Shown: piece after piece, positions 7,433 to 16,359 of the stretch
Layout: each line of letters starts with the position of its first letter
Numbering within the stretch: position 1 is the first letter of the stretch
Source of the DNA: SKLM01 sp964542755
GTDB lineage: Bacteria > Chloroflexota > Anaerolineae > B4-G1
Reading direction: 5' to 3'
DNA: 64,000 nucleotides
Assembly: GCA_964542755.1 (NCBI GenBank)
Contig: CAZIWL010000003.1
Location: forward strand, 36,478 to 100,477
Program-made: the position numbers and the translations under genes
Notes under the pieces: model-generated
The model's database searches: none
What the model was told of the DNA's origin: nothing
Seen by the model: the letters and a program-made list of their open reading frames with translations, nothing else

Positions 7433-9106
7433 TCACCACCCCACCGCGCAACCATCCTTGCGCGGATCGCTGCCGCCGATGAGAACACCCGTGTCGGGAT
7501 CGCGTAGGATGATCTGACCGCCGCCAAACATGCCCCGCGAGAGGCCCCCTACCGATTCCACATCGTGGCCGCGCCGAGCCAGTTCAGTCAGCGTGCCTTC
7601 ATCCCAGCCCTCCTCCACGAGCAATTTGGTGGGCTGAGTCTCATTGAGATCCCCCACCTGCCCTCCAATCCTCCAGCGCGGCACGTCGAGAGCCGTCTGA
7701 GGAGTGAAGTCCAGGTCGACGAGGTTCACCAACATCTGGAAATGACCCTGAGCCTGCATGAAGCCGCCCATGACGCCAAGGGAGGCATAGAGCTCGCCAC
7801 CTCGTGTTATGAGAGCTGGCATGAGCGTGTGGTAAGGGCGCTTCTCTGGGGCCAATCCATTAGGATGCTCGGGATCCAGTGAGAATAGTGCCCCTCGATT
7901 CTGCAGGCTAACGCCGCTTCCAGGAACGACGAGCCCCGTGCCGGTACTCATGTACAAACTGTTGATGAAGCTGCAGGCGTTCCCCGCACCGTCCACCACA
8001 CTCAGATAGACCGTGTCCCCTTCTGGGTCTACAGGGTCGCCTCCCGAAGACCGGCTGGCACCTGCGGCCAGATCAATCGACTGGGCTAGAGACGCAGCCA
8101 ATGCATCGCTGCATAACTCGTCAAGGGGAACCCGTACACTCCTCGGATCACAAATCCACCTGCCGGCGCTCGCAAAGGCGGCGCGCATGCACTCAACCAT
8201 GACGTGAACCCGATCCGCCTCGCTCATCGATGCCAGGTCGAAGTTACGTGCGATGTTCGCAGCGACGATCGTCAGCAAGCCCTGACTGTTCGGTGGGCAC
8301 TCGTACAGCGTGACGCCCTGGTAGGATGTCTTGACCGGTTCGACCCAACTGCTGGAGTAGGCTCCCATATCCTCAGGCGTCATCCAGCCGCCATATCGCT
8401 GCACGTGGTCGCTGGCATCGCGAGCGAAATCCCCATGGTAGACATAGTCCATCCCCTCGGCCGCAAGGCCGCGTAGCGTCCGTCCCAACGTGGGGATACG
8501 CATGATGTCACCTGGGCGAGGCGCCCGACCGTGGAGGAGCAACTCCTCACCACTCGGTTGCGGTGGACCATTGTCCAAATCGCCACTCTCCCAATCTGGG
8601 GCCCGCAGGAGCTTCTTGACCTCCTTCCGCCAGCTCGTCGCGATCAACTCCGTCGCGGGATAGCCGTTCTCTGCAGTCCAGATCGCAGGATCAAGCGTTT
8701 CACCGAAGGTCATCGTACCGTGACGATCCAGTAGAGCGCTCCAGGCTGCAGCTGCCCCGGGCACGGTCACGGCGTGGCCGGTGAAGGTCGGTGTCTTTCT
8801 GTAGCCCAGCTGGAGGAGTTCCTCAATAGACGCGGCCGGCGGCGCCCAACCTGACCCATTCAGGGCCGACACGCGCTTGCTCTCGGCATCCCAGTAGAGA
8901 ACGAAGCAGTCGCCTCCGATGCCAGTTGATATCGGCTCCACGACGTTCAGCATAGCGGCCGTAGCTACGGCCGCATCGGCAGCATTGCCACCAGACCGAA
9001 GGATCTCCAGGCCCGCCTGGGCGGCCAGGGGCTGGCTTGTCGCTACCATACCGCGAGTAGCTAGCACGTTACTTCGGCGCGAACTGAATTCGGTGTCAAG
9101 TCGCAT
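7433..9106 (-). CDS. Gamma-glutamyltransferase family protein
   Basis: Protein of 557 residues, normal length for the family. It is made as a precursor that cleaves itself before the catalytic threonine; Thr365 in GDTVYLSVVD fits this role. The small-subunit part then has NSLYMSTGTGLVVPGSG and the GGxGG-like RGMFGGGQI near the end. The N-terminal block MVATSQPLAAQAGLEIL and GGNAADAAVA are family hallmarks. There is no signal peptide, so it is likely cytoplasmic. It hydrolyses or transfers gamma-glutamyl groups, for example from glutathione; a related acylase role is possible. The ATG is preceded by GGAGTAGGAA. The gene seems to stand alone. Confidence 0.88.
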   Translation of the reverse strand: MRLDTEFSSRRSNVLATRGMVATSQPLAAQAGLEILRSGGNAADAAVATAAMLNVVEPISTGIGGDCFVLYWDAESKRVSALNGSGWAPPAASIEELLQLGYRKTPTFTGHAVTVPGAAAAWSALLDRHGTMTFGETLDPAIWTAENGYPATELIATSWRKEVKKLLRAPDWESGDLDNGPPQPSGEELLLHGRAPRPGDIMRIPTLGRTLRGLAAEGMDYVYHGDFARDASDHVQRYGGWMTPEDMGAYSSSWVEPVKTSYQGVTLYECPPNSQGLLTIVAANIARNFDLASMSEADRVHVMVECMRAAFASAGRWICDPRSVRVPLDELCSDALAASLAQSIDLAAGASRSSGGDPVDPEGDTVYLSVVDGAGNACSFINSLYMSTGTGLVVPGSGVSLQNRGALFSLDPEHPNGLAPEKRPYHTLMPALITRGGELYASLGVMGGFMQAQGHFQMLVNLVDLDFTPQTALDVPRWRIGGQVGDLNETQPTKLLVEEGWDEGTLTELARRGHDVESVGGLSRGMFGGGQIILRDPDTGVLIGGSDPRKDGCAVGW

Positions 9107-9473
9107 TTCCTACTCCATTGGACAATACTGGGGGTCGATCTAGGACCCGGGTCGGACGCAGACGCGTGGTCGGCCATGATCCAGCGTGGAGAGCGGACGA
9201 GTTGGTTCGGCCTAAGGGCGGAGTGAGGGTGGTGACGGGGTCTCTATAGAATCGTGCCACGACACTCGGACACGCCGTGTCTAGCGTGAGCCAGCACATC
9301 AAAGGAAGTCGCCTCCGACACAAGGCATGCAACCTGGCCCGCCCCATCAGGTTCGAACCAACCCATCGCGCGTGCAGGATGTGCGCTCGGCGTGGAGCGG
9401 TAACCCCTGGTTTGCGTGCCCGAAATGGGCCGAGGCATGTCTTTCGCTACCAGCGACGCTGACGTTGGGCTGC
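9107..9473. other. Intergenic region, nothing recognised
   Basis: About 370 bases between the transferase start and the pilin stop. No coding frame, RNA gene or terminator with a T-run was found on either strand. Confidence 0.35.
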
Positions 9474-9626
9474 CTAGAAGGGCGCTGTCGTCACAATATT
9501 GCTGTAAAGATTCCCAATAGCTGGGCCTAGCACGATCAGAATGATGATCACAATCAACACAACCAGGGCCAGAATGAGCGCGTATTCTGCTTGCCCCTGT
9601 CCGTCCTCCAGCGGCCCGAAAAGCAT
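9474..9626 (-). CDS. Flp/class III type pilin-like small protein
   Basis: A 50-residue protein. A short leader MLFGPLEDGQ is followed by GQAEYALILALVVLIVIII, the class III (type IVb/Flp) prepilin signature with the conserved glutamate five residues into the mature part and a single hydrophobic helix. A short polar C-terminus ends in VTTAPF. GAGGAGG lies seven bases before the ATG and a promoter is recognisable upstream, so expression is likely. Such pilins are processed by a TadV/PilD-type peptidase and assembled by a Tad machine; none of those genes is in the window, so this copy is an orphan. Confidence 0.8.
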   Translation of the reverse strand: MLFGPLEDGQGQAEYALILALVVLIVIIILIVLGPAIGNLYSNIVTTAPF

Positions 9627-9668
9627 GGTGTGCCTCCTCATAGAGAGTGCAGCGAAAAATCTTGGGCA

Positions 9669-9696
9669 ATCCTATCACAGTCCTGGGTTTGGACAA
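9669..9696 (-). promoter_or_regulatory. Promoter of the pilin-like gene
   Basis: TTGTCC (9696-9691), a 16-base spacer, and TAGGAT (9674-9669) preceded by TGA as an extended -10. This leaves a short leader before the ribosome site. Confidence 0.55.
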
Positions 9697-9797
9697 GCGC
9701 AACCCTACATCCGCGGGGCGACAGCCAAGGAAGACCGTTCCAGCCTGGTATCCGTCGGGGCGAAGAGAGCAACGAGCTACCCACGGCAGGCCCCTCT

Positions 9798-11282
9798 CTA
9801 CCCCGCAGTCGCCTCACGTTCCTTGGCCGTCTCCCAGAACGTGTCGAGCTCGTCAATCGAAAGATCCGCGATGTCCAGATTCCTCTCTCGCGCTTGCCGC
9901 TCCAGACTCGCGAACCGCCGGGCGAACCGTGCGTTCGCGCTACGCAGTGCCGTCTCCGGTTCCACACCAAGCCAGCGCGCCCAGTTCGCCACCGCGAACA
10001 ACAGATCGCCGAGCTCAGCCTCCTTCCGCCCCAGCGAAGACGCCTCCTCCAGCTCCTCAATCTCCTCGCGCACCTTAGCCCTCACGCCCGCCACCGCAGA
10101 CCAGTCGAATCCCACCCGCGCCACTCGCGCGCCGTACGTATAGGCCTGCTGGAGCGCCGGGAGGGCCGCCGGCACCCCATCCAGGATAGACTCTCGTTCG
10201 ACCTTCTCCGCGCGCTTCAACATCTCCCAGTTCTGAAGCACCTCTCCCGTGTCCTTCACAGCCTTCTCGCCCCAGACGTGCGGATGTCGATACTTCAATT
10301 TCGCGTCGATCCCGCCGATAACATCCGGCATCTTGAAGACGCCGCCCTCCGTCGCAATCTGCGTCTGGAGCACGATCTGGAGGAGCAGATCACCGAGTTC
10401 CTCCTGAAGGCCATCCAGGTCCCCGCGATCAATCGCCGAAACCGCCTCGTACGCCTCCTCAACGAGGCCCGGACGGAGACTCTCATGGGTCTGCTCACGA
10501 TCCCACGGGCAGCCACCTGGGGACCGCAGCCGCGCCACCGTCTCTTGGAGACCTTCGAAGCTCGCCACTTGTCCAAGGGACGGCACGTACAGCGTCGTAA
10601 GATGGGCAGACGCCTCATCCATAACCCCCGGTCGATCCAACTGGTAGAGAACGTGGCTCTCGACTCGTTCATCTTGGGTCCCCGCTGCGTGGACCAACAC
10701 CACCTCAAGCTCGTCGGGGTACTCGTTCATCAAGGCTAACTTCACCCCGCTGGCTACGGAACGACTATGTAGCTGGCCCACAAGTGCCGGGAAGTCGGGA
10801 TTTATCGGCGGATGGTGGGCGGCTGCCACCTCAACGGCATCTAGGATTTGCATACCGTCCAGGGCATCGACCTCCAAAGCGGTCAACGTCGGCTCCACGA
10901 AGCTCAGTCCCGGAATAACGCGGACCCTGAGTCCTTCCTCCCTAGCCCGACGCAGAATCCCACTCACGGTAGCCTCACCCACCATAGGATGCCCGGGCAC
11001 GCCGTACACGACCCCCTGCGGGCGGCTTCCCAGGTCCACCAGATCGGCGACGATGCCCTCGTAGACGTCGGCAAACCTCTCCGCCTTATCATAGAGCAAG
11101 TCGAAACTGTGAACGTCCAAATGATCCGGCAACCGCTTCACTGTCGGATGCCGCTCCGTCCGCAGCCAAACCTCCGATGCCTCTGTGAGAACGTGCCAAG
11201 CCTCACGCGTAACTTGCCCCTCGTCCCCCGGCCCTAATCCCACGATGGTGATCGTCCCCAACGGCCTTCCTCCAGTACTCAT
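9798..11282 (-). CDS. mazG: Tetrapyrrole methylase-MazG fusion, nucleoside triphosphate pyrophosphohydrolase (YabN-like)
   Basis: Protein of about 494 residues with two parts. The N-terminal 220 residues resemble tetrapyrrole (corrin/porphyrin) methylases, with TITIVGLGPGDEGQVT and GVVYGVPGHPMVGEATV. The C-terminal part is MazG, starting at GGCPWDREQTHESLRPGL with metal-binding glutamates in LVEEAYEA and EELGDLLLQ, and a second half ending ELGDLLFAVANWARWLG. MazG removes pyrophosphate from abnormal NTPs; the role of the methylase half in such fusions is unclear. Start choice is open: ATG 11282 lacks a ribosome site, whereas TTG 11261 has GGAGGA six bases upstream and gives the usual opening GTITIVGLGPGD. 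Confidence 0.88.
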   Translation of the reverse strand: MSTGGRPLGTITIVGLGPGDEGQVTREAWHVLTEASEVWLRTERHPTVKRLPDHLDVHSFDLLYDKAERFADVYEGIVADLVDLGSRPQGVVYGVPGHPMVGEATVSGILRRAREEGLRVRVIPGLSFVEPTLTALEVDALDGMQILDAVEVAAAHHPPINPDFPALVGQLHSRSVASGVKLALMNEYPDELEVVLVHAAGTQDERVESHVLYQLDRPGVMDEASAHLTTLYVPSLGQVASFEGLQETVARLRSPGGCPWDREQTHESLRPGLVEEAYEAVSAIDRGDLDGLQEELGDLLLQIVLQTQIATEGGVFKMPDVIGGIDAKLKYRHPHVWGEKAVKDTGEVLQNWEMLKRAEKVERESILDGVPAALPALQQAYTYGARVARVGFDWSAVAGVRAKVREEIEELEEASSLGRKEAELGDLLFAVANWARWLGVEPETALRSANARFARRFASLERQARERNLDIADLSIDELDTFWETAKEREATAG

Positions 11283-11287
11283 GACAA

Positions 11288-11319
11288 GACAAAGGGGCAA
11301 GGCTTGGATGCCCTGCCCC
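11288..11319 (-). terminator. Terminator after rpsI
   Basis: Read leftward, a ten-base-pair stem GGGGCAGGGC/GCCTTGCCCC (one G-T pair) with an ATCCAA loop is followed by TTTGTCTTGTC. It ends the rplM-rpsI transcript just before the MazG gene. Confidence 0.65.
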
Positions 11320-11415
11320 TACTGTTTAGTTGCTACACCTGACCGACCAGCGCAGCTAGGATACCTGCACAGCGCCTCGGGTCGGCTCGCGCCCGCCCGA
11401 GCGCCGGTTGTTGAC

Positions 11416-11811
11416 CTAGCGCTTGGTGTACTGAGGCGCCTTGCGCGCCTTCTTGAGCCCCGGCTTCTTACGCTCCTTCACCCGCGCGTCACGCGTCAGA
11501 TAGCCTCCCTGCCGCAGTGGAGGACGGAACTCAGGATCTACCTCCAGTAGTGCCCGTGCAATCCCCAGGCGGATGGCGCCGGCCTGCCCGCGCACGCCTC
11601 CGCCTTCCACCAGGACGCTGACGTCAAACCGATCCGCCGTCTCAGTCACCTCAAGGGGCTTCCTCAACAGCAACACGTCCATCCTCCGGCAAAAATACTC
11701 TTCCATCGGGCGGTCGTTCACCACGATATTCCCCTGGCCATCCGGGTAGAGACGCACCCGCGCCGTCGCTGCCTTCCGTCGCCCAACACCCTCATAGTAC
11801 TTCATCGCCAT
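11416..11811 (-). CDS. rpsI: 30S ribosomal protein S9
   Basis: Protein of 131 residues, normal for S9. It opens MAMKYYEGVGRRKAATARV and ends in the conserved basic tail KKPGLKKARKAPQYTKR, which reaches the P-site tRNA. The ATG with GGAGGAGAGGATT before it was chosen over longer frames. It follows rplM by 16 bases, the universal rplM-rpsI pair. Confidence 0.97.
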   Translation of the reverse strand: MAMKYYEGVGRRKAATARVRLYPDGQGNIVVNDRPMEEYFCRRMDVLLLRKPLEVTETADRFDVSVLVEGGGVRGQAGAIRLGIARALLEVDPEFRPPLRQGGYLTRDARVKERKKPGLKKARKAPQYTKR

Positions 11812-11827
11812 AATCCTCTCCTCCCAA

Positions 11828-12259
11828 CTACAGGTCCAGCGGCTCAGGCTGCTGGGCTTCATGGGGGTGATCCGCACCAGCATACACCTTCAGCTTCTTG
11901 ATCATCTTCCGCCCCAGGCGGTTCTTGGGTAGCATGCCCCGGACAGCCAACTCGATTACGCGCGTCGGGTGTTCCTCGAGCATCCTCCTAAGCGAGATTT
12001 CCTTCAGCCCTCCTGGATAGCCCGAATGCCGGTAGTACGTCTTCTGATCTAGCTTACGGCCTGTGACGTGCACTTTCTCGGCGTTCACCACGATAACATA
12101 GTCGCCCACGTCAGCAGCCGGCGTATAGATCGGCTTGTGCTTCCCCCGAACCACCTGTGCTACCTCGCTCGCCAGGCGACCAAGCGTCTGTCCCTTGGCA
12201 TCCACGACGTACCACTTTCGCTGGATATCCTCCGGTTTCGTCACGTACGTTCTCTTCAC
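11828..12259 (-). CDS. rplM: 50S ribosomal protein L13
   Basis: Protein of 143 residues, standard length. It contains RKWYVVDAKGQTLGRLAS, GDYVIVVNAEKVHVTGRK and VRGMLPKNRLGRKM. A GTG start at 12259 gives the usual opening MKRTYVTKPEDIQ and has GGAG upstream; the longer TTG frame would add an atypical extension. A 205-base leader with a possible pseudoknot precedes it. In E. coli L13 controls its own operon; whether that holds here is unknown. Confidence 0.96.
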   Translation of the reverse strand: MKRTYVTKPEDIQRKWYVVDAKGQTLGRLASEVAQVVRGKHKPIYTPAADVGDYVIVVNAEKVHVTGRKLDQKTYYRHSGYPGGLKEISLRRMLEEHPTRVIELAVRGMLPKNRLGRKMIKKLKVYAGADHPHEAQQPEPLDL

Positions 12260-12285
12260 AATCTCACAACTCCTACTCAATGCAT

Positions 12286-12344
12286 GGGTCCTGACTAGCA
12301 GTTCTGTCTTTGGGCCCCATCCTCCCGACGGACCCTCTGCCTAG
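12286..12344 (-). promoter_or_regulatory. Possible pseudoknot in the rplM leader
   Basis: In the leftward transcript four elements occur in the order CTAGGCAG (12344-12337), GGGTCC (12335-12330), CTGCTAG (12301-12295), GGACCC (12291-12286). The first pairs with the third (one bulged G) and the second with the fourth, an interleaved H-type arrangement. It ends 27 bases before the GTG start. The structure is drawn by eye; no covariation was tested. Confidence 0.35.
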
Positions 12345-12464
12345 CCCTCGCACCCACCACGCCCGGTTACCCGGCACAATGCGAAGCGCTCAACGGCCTC
12401 AGCCACCCCGTGTGGAGCCACCGGCCCCACTCCGAAGAGCCCACCAGCAGATCTCGTCACAGGC

Positions 12465-13232
12465 CTAATACGTCACCCCCATCAGACACAACCCCTGCGG
12501 GGGTGCCGTCTGGCCCGCCTCGCCCCGCTCGCGTGCCGCGAACGCATCCTTGAAATCCGAGACAGCCATCCTCCCCTGTCCCACGTCCAACAGCGTCCCA
12601 ACAATACTCCGAACCATCCGGTACAGGAACGCATTCGCCTCAATGTCAAACCTCAGCATCGTGCCGCCTGCCAACTCAGACCCGAAAGGCCCGCCCCCAT
12701 CCTCTTCGCTCCTCCAACCCGCCGAGAAGACCTGCCGAACGGTCACGTCCCCCTGCGGGGGTCGCCCGAAGGTAGCGAAATCATGCTCACCTACCAGGTC
12801 CACCGCGGCCGCCTGCATCGCCCCGACATCCAACGCATAGGGCATGTGCAGACTAAAACGCCCTGCCATCGGCCACCGTCGCGCCCCATTGTAGACCCGG
12901 TACCGGTACCATCTTCTCTGCGCATCAAAGCGCGGATGGAACTTGCGCGACGCCTCCCTCACCTCACTCACTGCAACGTCGTCGGGCAACACCGCATTCA
13001 ACGCCCTCTGGAGGGCCTCCACGCCGTGCCGCCAAGAGATCTCGAACGCGATCACCTGTCCCGCGGCATGCACGCCGGCGTCGGTCCGTCCCGCCCCGAC
13101 AATTCGAACCCCTTCCTGGCCGATCTCACTCAGGCCAGTCTCTACCGCCTCCTGAATCGTCGGCACGTCGACCTGGCGCTGGAATCCCGCGTAGTCTGTC
13201 CCATCGTAGGAGACGACCGCCCGGACCCTCAT
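12465..13232 (-). CDS. truA: tRNA pseudouridine(38-40) synthase TruA
   Basis: Protein of 255 residues. It begins MRVRAVVSYDGTDYAGFQRQ, carries the catalytic aspartate in GAGRTDAGVHAAGQV, and ends with the C-terminal core NAFLYRMVRSIVGTLLDVGQG. It converts uridines 38-40 of the tRNA anticodon arm to pseudouridine. It lies 24 bases after rplQ, a common position between rplQ and rplM. Confidence 0.96.
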   Translation of the reverse strand: MRVRAVVSYDGTDYAGFQRQVDVPTIQEAVETGLSEIGQEGVRIVGAGRTDAGVHAAGQVIAFEISWRHGVEALQRALNAVLPDDVAVSEVREASRKFHPRFDAQRRWYRYRVYNGARRWPMAGRFSLHMPYALDVGAMQAAAVDLVGEHDFATFGRPPQGDVTVRQVFSAGWRSEEDGGGPFGSELAGGTMLRFDIEANAFLYRMVRSIVGTLLDVGQGRMAVSDFKDAFAARERGEAGQTAPPQGLCLMGVTY

Positions 13233-13256
13233 CAAGCCGGCGTGGCCCCTCGGATG

Positions 13257-13664
13257 CTACACCAGCTCCAGCAGGACCATCGGCGCCGCGTCACCTTTGC
13301 GATGCCCCAGCTTGTACACCCGCGTGTAGCCACCGGGCCTATCCAGGTAGCGAGGTGCGATCTCCTCAAAGAGAATCTGAAGCACGTCGACCCAGTAGCC
13401 CTCTTCATCCTTCACCCAACGATGTAGCCGTTTCTCTGCCAGCCGCCGCGCGTGAACGCCACGGCTTGGCTCCTCCTCCGCCGCGACCAGGCCACGCTTC
13501 GCCAGGGTAATCAGCTTCTCTGCGTATCCACGGACCGCCTTCGCCTTGGCCTCGGTTGTCTCAACGTACCCGTTAAAAAACAACGACGTCACCAGGTTGC
13601 GGCGCAGGGACTTCCGATGCGCGCTGTCACGCCCTAGTTTCTTGCCCGCCACACGGTGCCGCAT
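13257..13664 (-). CDS. rplQ: 50S ribosomal protein L17
   Basis: Protein of 135 residues opening MRHRVAGKKLGRDSAHRKSL, with the RNLVTSLFFNGYVETTEAKAKA block of L17. Its ATG overlaps the rpoA stop by one base (TAATG), so translation is coupled. A moderately charged mid-region and a C-terminal GGYTRVYKLGHRKGDAA complete the family pattern. Confidence 0.97.
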   Translation of the reverse strand: MRHRVAGKKLGRDSAHRKSLRRNLVTSLFFNGYVETTEAKAKAVRGYAEKLITLAKRGLVAAEEEPSRGVHARRLAEKRLHRWVKDEEGYWVDVLQILFEEIAPRYLDRPGGYTRVYKLGHRKGDAAPMVLLELV

Positions 13665-14620
13665 TACACTCCTCCAATGTCATCTAGCAGATCCGCCTCG
13701 TCGAGAGACTCTCTGATCTCATCCAACGACTTGGCTCCCACGTTACGGACGGCAAGCAGAGCGTCCTCGCCGCCTTCCTCCAACATCTCCATCACCTCGC
13801 CCACGTTCTTGACGCCCGCGCGGCGCAGAGCATTGAACACCCTCGTACTGAGCCCCAGCTGGTCGAGCGGCATGTCGTAGACCTCGCTCGGCAGCCCTTC
13901 CTCGGCTTCCTCCTCTTCGACGATCTCGGCCCCTTCATCCTCCAGCGTGAAGCCTGCAATCAATCGTAGGTGCTTGAGCAGAATCCGGGCCGCGTCCTTC
14001 AACGCCTCAAACGGCGGCACCCTGCCATCGCTCCAAATCTCGAGCGTCAGCCGATCATAGTCCGTGATCTGGCCCACACGCGCACGAACCACGTCGTACG
14101 CCACGCGGCGCACCGGGCTGAACACGGCGTCGATCGGCATCTCGCCGATGATGCCCGTCTCCTCCTCCTCGGCCGGCCGATACCCCCAACCCTTCTCAAC
14201 CGTGAAATCGATATCGATCGACGACTCATCGTCATCCACGATGAGAAGCTGAAGATCCGGATTCATGATCTCGATCTCCGGTGGCGCAATAATGTCTCCA
14301 GCAGTGACCGTCCCCCCACCTTCCGCGTGGAGGGACATGTGCATCGGTTCCTCACCATCCATCTCCAGCTTCAATTGCTTCACACGAAGGATGAAGTGCA
14401 TCACATCTTCGCGCGCACCCGGAATCGTCGTGAACTCATGCGGTACATCTGAGATTCGAACCTTCGTCACAGCCGCGCCGCCAAGTGACGACAGCAGCAC
14501 GCGCCGCAGCGCGTTACCTATCGTTATGCCAAACCCTCGCTCCAACGGCCCGATAATAAATCGGCCATACTCCCTGGAGGTTACATCTGTTTCAATTCTC
14601 GGCAACACTTGAACTGACAA
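13664..14620 (-). CDS. rpoA: RNA polymerase alpha subunit
   Basis: Protein of 318 residues. The N-terminal dimerisation domain has YGRFIIGPLERGFGITIGNALRRVLLSS, split here by a conserved LERG..T.GNALRR core. An acidic linker (VEEEEAEE) leads to the C-terminal domain, which starts LGLSTRVFNALRRAG and has VRNVGAKSLDEI for UP-element and activator contact. The start codon is TTG with AAGGAGG six bases before it. A 199-base gap separates it from rpsD, so it may also have its own promoter, although none is convincing. Confidence 0.97.
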   Translation of the reverse strand: MSVQVLPRIETDVTSREYGRFIIGPLERGFGITIGNALRRVLLSSLGGAAVTKVRISDVPHEFTTIPGAREDVMHFILRVKQLKLEMDGEEPMHMSLHAEGGGTVTAGDIIAPPEIEIMNPDLQLLIVDDDESSIDIDFTVEKGWGYRPAEEEETGIIGEMPIDAVFSPVRRVAYDVVRARVGQITDYDRLTLEIWSDGRVPPFEALKDAARILLKHLRLIAGFTLEDEGAEIVEEEEAEEGLPSEVYDMPLDQLGLSTRVFNALRRAGVKNVGEVMEMLEEGGEDALLAVRNVGAKSLDEIRESLDEADLLDDIGGV

Positions 14621-14819
14621 GCGGCGCCTCCTTGCTAGCTAGTATTTGCTCAAAGACAACAACGTCGCACTCCGCGACTATGGTGCTATGATTCCCATCC
14701 CACAGTTGTCACGAAACAAGAGCCCAATCCCTGGTCGTGCCAATGAACAAGACCACGTGATCAACCCAGAGATTTCCGTCCCAACGGCGGGGCATCCCAC
14801 ACGCGACGAGCCGCGTGCA

Positions 14820-15461
14820 CTACCGTGAATAGTATTCCACGATAAGCTGCTCGTTCAGCGTCGTGTCGATATCCCCTCGGGCGGGCTCCCGGAGCATCCG
14901 CCCCGACATCGACTTGGCGTCCAGCGTCAGCCAGTCCACGACAGCCCCATCGTCCAGGCCCTCGGCGCGATTCTTGAAGTAGGTGCGCTTCCGGCTCGCC
15001 TCCCGGACGGAAACCGTGTCCTCCGGCTTAACGAGGTAGGATGGAGCCTTCAACCGTCGTCCGTTCACCGAGAAATGACCATGTGCCACCAACTGCCGCG
15101 CCTGCGCCCGCGAGTCGGCGAAACCCATGCGGTAGACGACGTTGTCCAGACGGCGCTCCAACAATGTCAACAGATTCTCTCCCGTCACACCAGACCTTCG
15201 CTCGGCCTTGCCGAAGAAACGTCGCATCTGACGCTCAAGCATGCCGTAGATCCTCTTCGCCTTTTGCTTCTCGCGAAGCTGATGCGCGTAGTCTGACTGG
15301 CGCCGACGTCGGAAACGGGCCACCCAGCCGTGCTGACCGGGAGGATACCCGCGCTTCCGCTCAAACGGACACTTCGGGGAGAAACAACGCGTCCCCTTAA
15401 GAAACAGTTTCTCGCCTTCACGACGGCACAGCTTGCAGACCGGGCCGGTATATCTTGCCAT
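14820..15461 (-). CDS. rpsD: 30S ribosomal protein S4, zinc-binding form
   Basis: Protein of 213 residues. Four cysteines at positions 9, 12, 26 and 31 (CKLC, then C....C) form the zinc-ribbon type of S4. The S4 RNA-binding domain follows in the second half (RRLDNVVYRMGFADSRAQARQ). S4 starts assembly of the 30S body and often regulates the alpha operon. It follows rpsK by 35 bases. Confidence 0.97.
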   Translation of the reverse strand: MARYTGPVCKLCRREGEKLFLKGTRCFSPKCPFERKRGYPPGQHGWVARFRRRRQSDYAHQLREKQKAKRIYGMLERQMRRFFGKAERRSGVTGENLLTLLERRLDNVVYRMGFADSRAQARQLVAHGHFSVNGRRLKAPSYLVKPEDTVSVREASRKRTYFKNRAEGLDDGAVVDWLTLDAKSMSGRMLREPARGDIDTTLNEQLIVEYYSR

Positions 15462-15496
15462 ACTTCCAATGCCTCCGTTACTTCACTTAATCAACA

Positions 15497-15868
15497 CTAC
15501 GTTCGTCGCCTCTTGGGTGGGCGGCAACCATTGTGCGGAATGGGCGTCACGTCTGTGATAGACATGACCTCGATCCCCACTGCCTGAATCGCTCGAATCG
15601 CCGCCTCACGGCCCGGTCCAGGCCCATTCACAAAGACGTCAACCTGTGTCATGCCGTTGTCGATGGCCTCTCCAGCCGCCGTCCTCGCCGCCTGACGCGC
15701 TGCGAAGGATGTGCTCCTGCGCGCGCCCCGGAAACCCACAGACCCACCGCTCGCCCACGTCAGGACGTTCCCCTGCTGATCCGTCAACGTCACGATCGTG
15801 TTGTTGAACGTCGAGTGAATATGGGCTTGACCCTGCGAAACCCTCCGACTAAACCTCTTTCTCGCCAT
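15497..15868 (-). CDS. rpsK: 30S ribosomal protein S11
   Basis: Protein of 123 residues. It has GQAHIHSTFNNTIVTLTD, VGFRGARRSTSFAARQA and the glycine-rich C-terminus ITDVTPIPHNGCRPPKRRR, all S11 hallmarks. It sits in the 30S platform and lies between rpsM and rpsD in the standard alpha-operon order. Confidence 0.97.
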   Translation of the reverse strand: MARKRFSRRVSQGQAHIHSTFNNTIVTLTDQQGNVLTWASGGSVGFRGARRSTSFAARQAARTAAGEAIDNGMTQVDVFVNGPGPGREAAIRAIQAVGIEVMSITDVTPIPHNGCRPPKRRRT

Positions 15869-15893
15869 ACACTCCCCCCAATGCCCCGATTGA

Positions 15894-16283
15894 CTACGTC
15901 TTCTTCATGCCGCGCCGGCGTCCCTGGCCCGCCACCGTCTTCTTCGGGCCCTTGCGCGTGCGGGCATTCGTCCGCGTTCGCTGCCCGCGGACTGGTAGCC
16001 CTCGGATGTGTCGAATACCACGGTAGCAGCGAATGTCCTTCAGGCGACGGATGTTCTGCTGTATCTGACGACGCAGATCACCCTCAACCCGGTACTCCCG
16101 GTCAATCGTCTGCCGCAGCCCACTCACCTCCGACTCGGTCAGATCCCTAACCCGCTTATCCGGATCGATGCCCACCCTCTCCAGAATCTCATTACTCCGT
16201 GTGCGTCCAATGCCGTAGATATAGGTCAAGCTTACCTCGACCCGCTTATCCCTTGGCAAGTCCACCCCTGCTATACGTGCCAT
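15894..16283 (-). CDS. rpsM: 30S ribosomal protein S13
   Basis: Protein of 129 residues opening MARIAGVDLPRDKRVEVSLTY, with the helix-two-turn-helix region YGIGRTRSNEIL and a basic tail containing RGLPVRGQRTRTNARTRKG that contacts the P-site tRNA. Standard length and position after rpmJ. Confidence 0.97.
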   Translation of the reverse strand: MARIAGVDLPRDKRVEVSLTYIYGIGRTRSNEILERVGIDPDKRVRDLTESEVSGLRQTIDREYRVEGDLRRQIQQNIRRLKDIRCYRGIRHIRGLPVRGQRTRTNARTRKGPKKTVAGQGRRRGMKKT

Positions 16284-16359
16284 AACTCCTCAACCTCCGT
16301 CAGAAACTCGTGCCGTCCGGCGAAGCACGAGACGCTCCGCCACGCGACCAAGATAAGTG

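Noticed and set aside
9591..10739. Long plus-strand frame opposite the MazG gene
   Set aside because: Antisense artefact with no start signals; MazG motifs on the other strand are unambiguous.
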